Of a stretch of DNA of 11,935 bases, positions 7,440 through 11,935 are shown in pieces. Each line of letters begins with the position of its first letter. The stretch's first letter is position 1. Origin of the DNA: an uncultured Alistipes sp. (GTDB taxonomy: Bacteria > Bacteroidota > Bacteroidia > Bacteroidales > Rikenellaceae); assembly GCA_934754975.1 (NCBI GenBank), contig CAKVKI010000059.1, positions 1 to 11,935 of the forward strand, written 5' to 3'. Position numbers and translations under genes: made by a program. The notes beneath the pieces were generated by a model. It was not told the DNA's origin, did no database searches, and saw only the letters and a list, made by a program, of their open reading frames with translations.

Positions 7440-7598
7440 ATGGCAAAACAACACAAGATCGGCCACTTTCCGAACCGGATGAACCGGCACAAAACTGCAG
7501 CGCACCGCACACGCTGTCATTCGGTCAATCCGTATACTTCCGGCCGTAAAAAACAATGGCTCCACAATCGATTTATACTAAAATATAAAAAGTTATGA
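7440..7598 (+). CDS. Possible 52-aa highly basic small protein
   Basis: The frame begins MAKQHKIGHF and ends FILKYKKL. It has 14 Lys/Arg and 6 His in 52 residues and no Asp or Glu, so it would be strongly positively charged, as nucleic-acid or ribosome-binding small proteins are. Two facts favour it being real: it lies just downstream of a good promoter (7330-7360), and its TGA overlaps the ATG of the next gene as ATGA (7595-7598), a common coupled arrangement. Against it: the frame is open much further upstream without selection being evident, codon use is mixed with many A/T-ending codons late on, and I recognise no family. An in-frame GTG at 7377 is an alternative start giving a longer, still basic product. 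If it is not a gene, the stretch is simply the long 5' leader of the 90-aa gene. Confidence 0.45.
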   Translation: MAKQHKIGHFPNRMNRHKTAAHRTRCHSVNPYTSGRKKQWLHNRFILKYKKL

Positions 7599-7867
7599 GA
7601 AAGCAACATTACACAGCCGAAATTCCAGTTTCCAATCCCTACAACATTGCCGCGTTCGAAGATCTGGTATCCAATATCCAGGCGGGGTACAACGAAGAAA
7701 AACGACTGAAGAACGCGGCTTTCGAGTTTATGATCGACAGGGGAATTTATCTGGAATTTCACGAATGGCTGCACGCTCCCGAACACCAGGAACACGGCAG
7801 CGACGTCATGGGGCGCCTGCGCATGTACATGACGGGCAACAGACTGGCCAAAATTTTCAGCCGGTAA
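7595..7867 (+). CDS. Hypothetical protein, 90 aa, not recognised
   Basis: A soluble, mostly helical-looking small protein with no signal peptide or membrane segment, so probably cytoplasmic. It begins MRKQHYTAEIPVSNPYN; the middle carries a charged helix (NEEKRLKNAAFEFMIDRG), then FHEWLHAPEHQEHG, rich in His and Glu, and a C-terminal basic helix (MGRLRMYMTGNRLAKIF). The four-His segment (residues ~56-67: His56, His60, His64, His67) could bind metal, but I see no established metal motif. It is transcribed from the promoter at 7330-7360 and ends ~57 bp before a strong terminator (7924-7958), so it and the possible 52-aa frame make a complete small transcription unit. Its ATG is the only sensible start. 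I do not know its function. Confidence 0.78.
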   Translation: MRKQHYTAEIPVSNPYNIAAFEDLVSNIQAGYNEEKRLKNAAFEFMIDRGIYLEFHEWLHAPEHQEHGSDVMGRLRMYMTGNRLAKIFSR

Positions 7868-7923
7868 CAACCGTAAGACCGGATTCCGATACGACGCAAC
7901 CAAGGCTCCGGCTCACACAGGAC

Positions 7924-7958
7924 GAAAAAGCCACTCCCGAAACAGGAGTGGCTTTTTC
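7924..7958. terminator. Bidirectional intrinsic terminator
   Basis: A perfect 14-bp inverted repeat: GAAAAAGCCACTCC (7924-7937), loop cgaaaca, GGAGTGGCTTTTTC (7945-7958), with a T5 run on each strand. It sits between the 90-aa plus-strand gene (stop at 7867) and the convergent minus-strand TolC-family gene (stop at 7983), and can serve both. Confidence 0.92.
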
Positions 7959-7982
7959 AAACCGGAAGGACGGCGGCTCCGG

Positions 7983-9305
7983 TCACTGCAGATAGACCGC
8001 GATGTTTCCGCTGATCTGCTGCAAAGATATTTCGCAGAGTTTGGTATTGTACTGCGCCGTGAGGATGCGCTCCTCGGCGTCGAGCAGGCTCTTCTGCGCC
8101 TCGCGCATCTCGATACCGGGCAGATCGCCCAGCAGGTAACGTTCCATGGCTATTTCGTAGTTCTCGCGGGCGGCGATCAGGTTCTCGGTTTCGAGCTGGA
8201 TCACTTCGAGGTTGTTCCGGTAGGCCTGCCAGAAATTCGACAGGTTCGCCATGAGCGACTGCTCCAGCTGCTGACGGGTCAGTTCGGTGTTTTCGATCGT
8301 GATCCGGGCGTTGCGCTGTTCGCGGCGGCGGTTGCCGTCGAAGATCGTGAATCCCAGCTTCACCCCGGCGTTCAGCCCCAGCGTACCGCGCGACCGGGTC
8401 GTGCCGTTGCCGAACCGGTTGTAGGTATATCCGTAACCGGCAGTCAGATTCAGGTAGGGATAGAAACGCGAACGGATGCTTTTCAGATCCAGCTCGGCCA
8501 ATGTATTGTCGTGCCCGGCCATCAGCAGCGAAGCGTTCGTGGCGCGCGTTTCCGCGGCCAGGCGGTCCCACTCCAAAGCGCTGTTCACCTCGATCAGCGA
8601 GTCGCAGATCGAAAGTTTGCCGTTGAGATCATCGTTGGCCAGCAGTTCGTTGATGCGGATGCGCGATGCGGTCACCAGCTCGTGCTGGGACATGTACTTC
8701 GAACTGTCGGCATTGAAATCCACGCGCGCCTGCAACAGGTCGAGCCGCGAAAAGCTGCCGATCTTGAACCGTTCTTCGGTAATTCGCAGCCGTTCGCGCG
8801 AGAGCTGCACCGCATAGCGGAAATTGCTCAGGCGCAGGGTCTGCTGCACGTAATTGTAATACTCGGCCGTAAGCGTGGCTACGAAATCCTCGATCGTAAT
8901 GCGGGTCCGGAGCGCCCCCGTCTGCTGCAGCTCCTGCAGGCGTTTGTAGTTGGTCCGGATGCGGAATCCGTCGAAAAGCGTCCAGTTCACCGCAACGCCG
9001 GCGTCGAAGGTCTGATCGTAAATGCCGTTTTCGGTCACGGCGTCTCCCTCGCGCGGGGTCGTGCGTTCGTTGTCCAGCGCCCCGCTGTAGCCCGCCGTCA
9101 GATCGACGCTCGGCAGCATCCCGGCATTGGCCGCCGTCGCGTCGTTGTCGCTAATGCGCTGCTCGTTGCGTATGATGCGGACGTCGTAATTCTGTTCCAG
9201 CCCGAGTTCCAGGCACTTCTGCAGGGTCATCGGCTCACGGCACTCCTGCGCCGCGGCCGCTCCGACAGCTCCTGCGGCCAGAACCGTTAAAATCAGTCGT
9301 TTCAT
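7983..9305 (-). CDS. TolC-family outer-membrane efflux channel, 440 aa
   Basis: The outer-membrane exit duct of a tripartite efflux pump. Residues 1-19 are a signal peptide (MKRLILTVLAAGAVGAAAA). The TolC internal duplication is visible: LPSVDLTAGYSG (64-75) against YPYLNLTAGYGY (282-293), LFDGFRIR (110-117) against IFDGNRRR (321-328), and ERFKIGSFSRLDLLQARVDF (178-197) against ERYLLGDLPGIEMREAQKSL (388-407). The long heptad-like segments between these are the coiled-coil helices of the periplasmic tunnel, and the length is typical. Its ATG overlaps the stop of the upstream RND permease as ATGA, so the two are almost surely co-translated, which identifies this channel as that pump's partner. 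It is the last gene of the operon, ending 25 bp from a terminator. The exported substrate is unknown. Confidence 0.95.
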   Translation of the reverse strand: MKRLILTVLAAGAVGAAAAQECREPMTLQKCLELGLEQNYDVRIIRNEQRISDNDATAANAGMLPSVDLTAGYSGALDNERTTPREGDAVTENGIYDQTFDAGVAVNWTLFDGFRIRTNYKRLQELQQTGALRTRITIEDFVATLTAEYYNYVQQTLRLSNFRYAVQLSRERLRITEERFKIGSFSRLDLLQARVDFNADSSKYMSQHELVTASRIRINELLANDDLNGKLSICDSLIEVNSALEWDRLAAETRATNASLLMAGHDNTLAELDLKSIRSRFYPYLNLTAGYGYTYNRFGNGTTRSRGTLGLNAGVKLGFTIFDGNRRREQRNARITIENTELTRQQLEQSLMANLSNFWQAYRNNLEVIQLETENLIAARENYEIAMERYLLGDLPGIEMREAQKSLLDAEERILTAQYNTKLCEISLQQISGNIAVYLQ

Positions 9306-11935
9306 TTCGCGTTCTTTTTCGTTTTTCGGATCCGGTCGGTCGATACGTAACTGTAAATCGCCGGCACGATATAAAGGGTCAGCAGCGTCGAAACCACCAT
9401 GCCGCCCACCACGGCGACACCCATGGCGATACGCCCCTGCGCGCCTTCGCCCGAAGCCATCGTCAGCGGCAGCAGGCCCAGAATGGTCGAAGCGCTGGTC
9501 ATCAGAATCGGACGCAGACGCTGCAGCGAAGCCTGCTCGATAGCCTCCCGCTTACCCAGCCCCGCATCCTGCTTCTGGTTGGCGAATTCGACGATCAGAA
9601 TGCCGTTCTTGGCGACCAGACCGATCAGCATGATGATGCCGATCTGACTGAATATATTCATCGTCAGTCCGTTGGCCGCCATGAACACCAGCGCGCCGGC
9701 AATGGCCAGCGGCACGGTCAGCATGATGACCAGCGGGTCCTTGAAGCTCTCGAACTGCGCCGCCAGGATCAGGTATATCAGCACGATAGCCAGCAGGAAA
9801 GCGAATATCAGGCTCGAAGAACTCTCGCGGAACTCCTTCGAATCGCCGGCCAGCGCCGTGCGGAAATCGTCGCCGAGCGTCTCCTCGGCGATCCGGTCCA
9901 TTTCGTCGAGCCCCTGCCCGATGGTCTTCCCCTTCGCCAGTCCGGCCGAAACCGTAGCCGACAGAAAGCGGTTGTAATGATAGAGCTGAGGCGGCGCAAC
10001 GTTCTCTTCGAGCGTGATGAGGTTGTCGAGCTGGATCATTTCGCCCTTGTCGCTGCGCACATAGATCGACTTCAGGTCGGCGGGCTTGTTACGCTGCTGG
10101 CGGTTGATCTCGGCCAGTATCTCGTACTGCTTGCCGTTCATGTAAAAATAGCCCAGGCGCTGGCCGCTGAGTCCGTATTGAAGCGTCTGCGCGATATTGC
10201 GCGTACTGACGCCCAGCAGGTTGGCCTTGTCGCGGTTGATCGAGATGCGGGCTTCGGGTTTGCTGAATTTCAGGTCCACGTCGGCCATCTGGAAAACGGG
10301 GCTTTCGTAGACTTTCCGCATAAACTCCGGCAGCACCTCCTGCAGACGTTCGATATTCGTCGCCTGCAGCACATACTGCACCGGCATGCTGCCGCGCCGT
10401 CCGCCGAACGTACTCTGCTGCTGCACGAACGCACGCGCCTTGGTCCTCGTGCGCACGGCGGCCGAAATCTCCTCGGCGATCTCCATCTGCGTACGTTCGC
10501 GGGTGGCAATGTCCTTCAGGGCGATCTGCACGTTGCCGCGCCCGCTGGAGACGCGCGCCGTCACGGCCCGGGCTTCGGGCACGAGCGAATCGACGAGCCG
10601 GTTGATGCCTTCGGTATAGTCGCGCAGGTATTCATAGGTCGCGCCCTCCGACCCGCGGGTGTTGATCGTAATCTGCGAACGGTCCTCCAGCGGCGCCATC
10701 TCGGCCGGAATAGTCCCCCACAACCACCCGATAAGGCCGATCATCAGCGCCACGAGCGGCAGGGCGATCCAGCGTCGGCGCAGGAAGCCAGCCAGCGTGC
10801 GGCTGTAGAAATTATTGAGCCAGACGAAGAACGGCTCGGTCTTGTCGTAAAACCAGCTGTGTTTCTCCTGCCGCACGAGCAGCTTGGTCGCCAGCATCGG
10901 GGTGATGGTCAGCGCCGCGAAGGTCGAGATGACCACAGCGCCTGAAATCACCAGACTGAACTCGCGGAACAAACGCCCGGTCATGCCCTCCATGAAGACG
11001 ATCGGGAAAAAGACCGCGATCAGCGTGATGGAGGTCGAAATAACGGCGAAGAAAATCTCCCGGGCGCCCTCGATACCCGCCTCCATGGGCGACATGCCGC
11101 GCTCGATGCGGATGTAGATGTTCTCGGTCATCACGATAGCGTCGTCCACCACCAGTCCCACCGAAAGCACCACGGCCAGCATCGACAGCACGTTGATCGA
11201 GAATCCGGCCACATACATCAGGAAGAAGGTGCCGATCAGCGACACGGGAATCACGATACACGGGATCAGCGTCACGCGCCAGTTGCGCAGGAACAGGAAA
11301 ATAATGATGATTACCAGCAGGAAAGCCTCATAGACGGTCTGTTTCACCTCGTCGATCGAAGCGCGGATAAAACGCGTATTGTCGAATCCGTAATCGGTCA
11401 CCACATCTTCCGGCAGGTCCTTTTTCATCGACTCCATGCGCTTGTAGACTTCATCCGCGATCTCGATGTGGTTGGCTCCCGGCTGCGGCACCACCACGAT
11501 GCCGACCATCGGAATCCCGTTCATCTTCATATAGCTGCGCGTATCCTGCGGTCCCAGTTCGGCGCGCCCCACGTCGCTCAGGCGGATGATGCGGTCGGCG
11601 TCCTCGCGCACCACCAGGTCGTTGAACTCCTGCGAAGTGTGCATCAGCCCCAGCGTACGGATGGTCAGCTCGGTGGTGTTGCCCTCGATACTGCCCGAGG
11701 GAAGCTCGACGTTTTCCCGGTCGAGCGCATTCTTGACGTCCGCCGGCGTGATGCCGTATCCCGCCATCTTGGCCGGGTCGAGCCACAGGCGCATCGAATA
11801 ACGCTTCTCTCCCCATATCTGCACGCCGCTCACGTCGCTGATCGTCTGCAGCTGCTCCTTGACCGTCAGGTCGGCGATCTCGCTCAGTTCCAGCAGCGAA
11901 CGCTTGTCGCTCTGAATAGTCACCATCAGGATCGG
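9302..11935 (-). CDS. RND efflux permease (HAE-1/AcrB-like), partial, N-terminus outside the window
   Basis: The inner-membrane, proton-driven pump of a tripartite efflux system. Roughly the last 877 residues are present; the frame is open to the window edge (PIL precedes the Met at 11926), and by comparison with AcrB about 145 N-terminal residues are missing. Numbering from that Met: porter domain 1-~195, helices ~198-350, GLVVDDAIV with the proton-relay pair Asp261-Asp262 (helix 4), a second periplasmic domain ~410-700, and a second helix set ~705-860 with AQFESFKDP and GLVAKNGILIVEF, whose Lys773 corresponds to the relay lysine of helix 10. The two aspartates plus lysine fit HAE-type multidrug pumps rather than the heavy-metal type. 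The 3' end overlaps the TolC-family gene by ATGA. The adaptor protein is expected upstream, off the window. The drug or metabolite exported cannot be inferred. Confidence 0.96.
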   Translation of the reverse strand, partial: PILMVTIQSDKRSLLELSEIADLTVKEQLQTISDVSGVQIWGEKRYSMRLWLDPAKMAGYGITPADVKNALDRENVELPSGSIEGNTTELTIRTLGLMHTSQEFNDLVVREDADRIIRLSDVGRAELGPQDTRSYMKMNGIPMVGIVVVPQPGANHIEIADEVYKRMESMKKDLPEDVVTDYGFDNTRFIRASIDEVKQTVYEAFLLVIIIIFLFLRNWRVTLIPCIVIPVSLIGTFFLMYVAGFSINVLSMLAVVLSVGLVVDDAIVMTENIYIRIERGMSPMEAGIEGAREIFFAVISTSITLIAVFFPIVFMEGMTGRLFREFSLVISGAVVISTFAALTITPMLATKLLVRQEKHSWFYDKTEPFFVWLNNFYSRTLAGFLRRRWIALPLVALMIGLIGWLWGTIPAEMAPLEDRSQITINTRGSEGATYEYLRDYTEGINRLVDSLVPEARAVTARVSSGRGNVQIALKDIATRERTQMEIAEEISAAVRTRTKARAFVQQQSTFGGRRGSMPVQYVLQATNIERLQEVLPEFMRKVYESPVFQMADVDLKFSKPEARISINRDKANLLGVSTRNIAQTLQYGLSGQRLGYFYMNGKQYEILAEINRQQRNKPADLKSIYVRSDKGEMIQLDNLITLEENVAPPQLYHYNRFLSATVSAGLAKGKTIGQGLDEMDRIAEETLGDDFRTALAGDSKEFRESSSSLIFAFLLAIVLIYLILAAQFESFKDPLVIMLTVPLAIAGALVFMAANGLTMNIFSQIGIIMLIGLVAKNGILIVEFANQKQDAGLGKREAIEQASLQRLRPILMTSASTILGLLPLTMASGEGAQGRIAMGVAVVGGMVVSTLLTLYIVPAIYSYVSTDRIRKTKKNAK

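Noticed and set aside
7205..7549. A 114-codon plus-strand frame (MQKKSLFFLAG...) across the AT-rich region
   Set aside because: It starts before the predicted promoter, runs through the palindrome and the promoter boxes, and competes with the better supported frame that overlaps the 90-aa gene by ATGA.
9977..10945. A 322-codon plus-strand frame opposite the RND permease (and similar ones at 8511-9290 and 6234-7025)
   Set aside because: All are antisense to well-identified genes and have Arg/His/Ala-rich products without recognisable features.
1..11935. CRISPR arrays, tRNA or rRNA genes, insertion sequences, prophage or defence genes
   Set aside because: I looked for regularly spaced repeats, clover-leaf or rRNA-like segments, transposase or integrase motifs and terminal inverted repeats, and saw none.

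Overview
The window looks like chromosome from a GC-rich member of the Bacteroidota, plausibly Alistipes or another Rikenellaceae; this is my inference, not a database match. Supporting signs are a BACON/DUF5689-type lipoprotein, an acidic stretch just after a lipoprotein cysteine, a TonB-dependent receptor with an N-terminal carboxypeptidase-regulatory-like domain, two promoters of the Bacteroidota form TTG-N19/20-TAnnTTTG, and no clear Shine-Dalgarno sequences before the starts.

Region 1 (1-4523, plus strand) is one gene cluster that begins before the window. It holds the tail of a secreted or surface protein (to 344), a 771-aa lipoprotein with two BACON-like domains, a DUF5689-like region and an aromatic-rich C-terminal domain (365-2680), then two tandem endonuclease/exonuclease/phosphatase (EEP) family enzymes. 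The first EEP protein is a lipoprotein (2712-3620) and the second has an ordinary signal peptide (3675-4523). Gaps are 20, 31 and 54 bp, and the last gap holds a strong GC-rich hairpin. The module looks like binding proteins plus phosphodiesterases or phosphatases acting outside the inner membrane; the substrate cannot be read from the sequence. The cluster ends at a perfect 17-bp hairpin terminator (4548-4588).

Region 2 (4647-7037, minus strand) is a single TonB-dependent outer-membrane receptor gene that converges on the same terminator. Its predicted promoter lies only 7 nt before the ATG, which suggests a leaderless or nearly leaderless mRNA.

Region 3 (7038-7958) is an AT-rich intergenic stretch with an A/T-only palindrome and a good plus-strand promoter (7330-7360). 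This is followed by a possible 52-aa very basic protein without acidic residues, overlapping by ATGA the start of a 90-aa protein I do not recognise, and then a perfect 14-bp terminator (7924-7958).

Region 4 (7983-11935, minus strand) is the distal part of a tripartite efflux operon: an RND permease (start beyond the window) overlapping by ATGA a TolC-family outer-membrane channel. The usual third partner, a periplasmic adaptor, would be expected upstream, outside the window.

Most of the window is ordinary for the phylum. The parts most worth a second look are the lipoprotein/EEP cluster, the small basic reading frame with its unidentified partner, and the near-leaderless receptor promoter.
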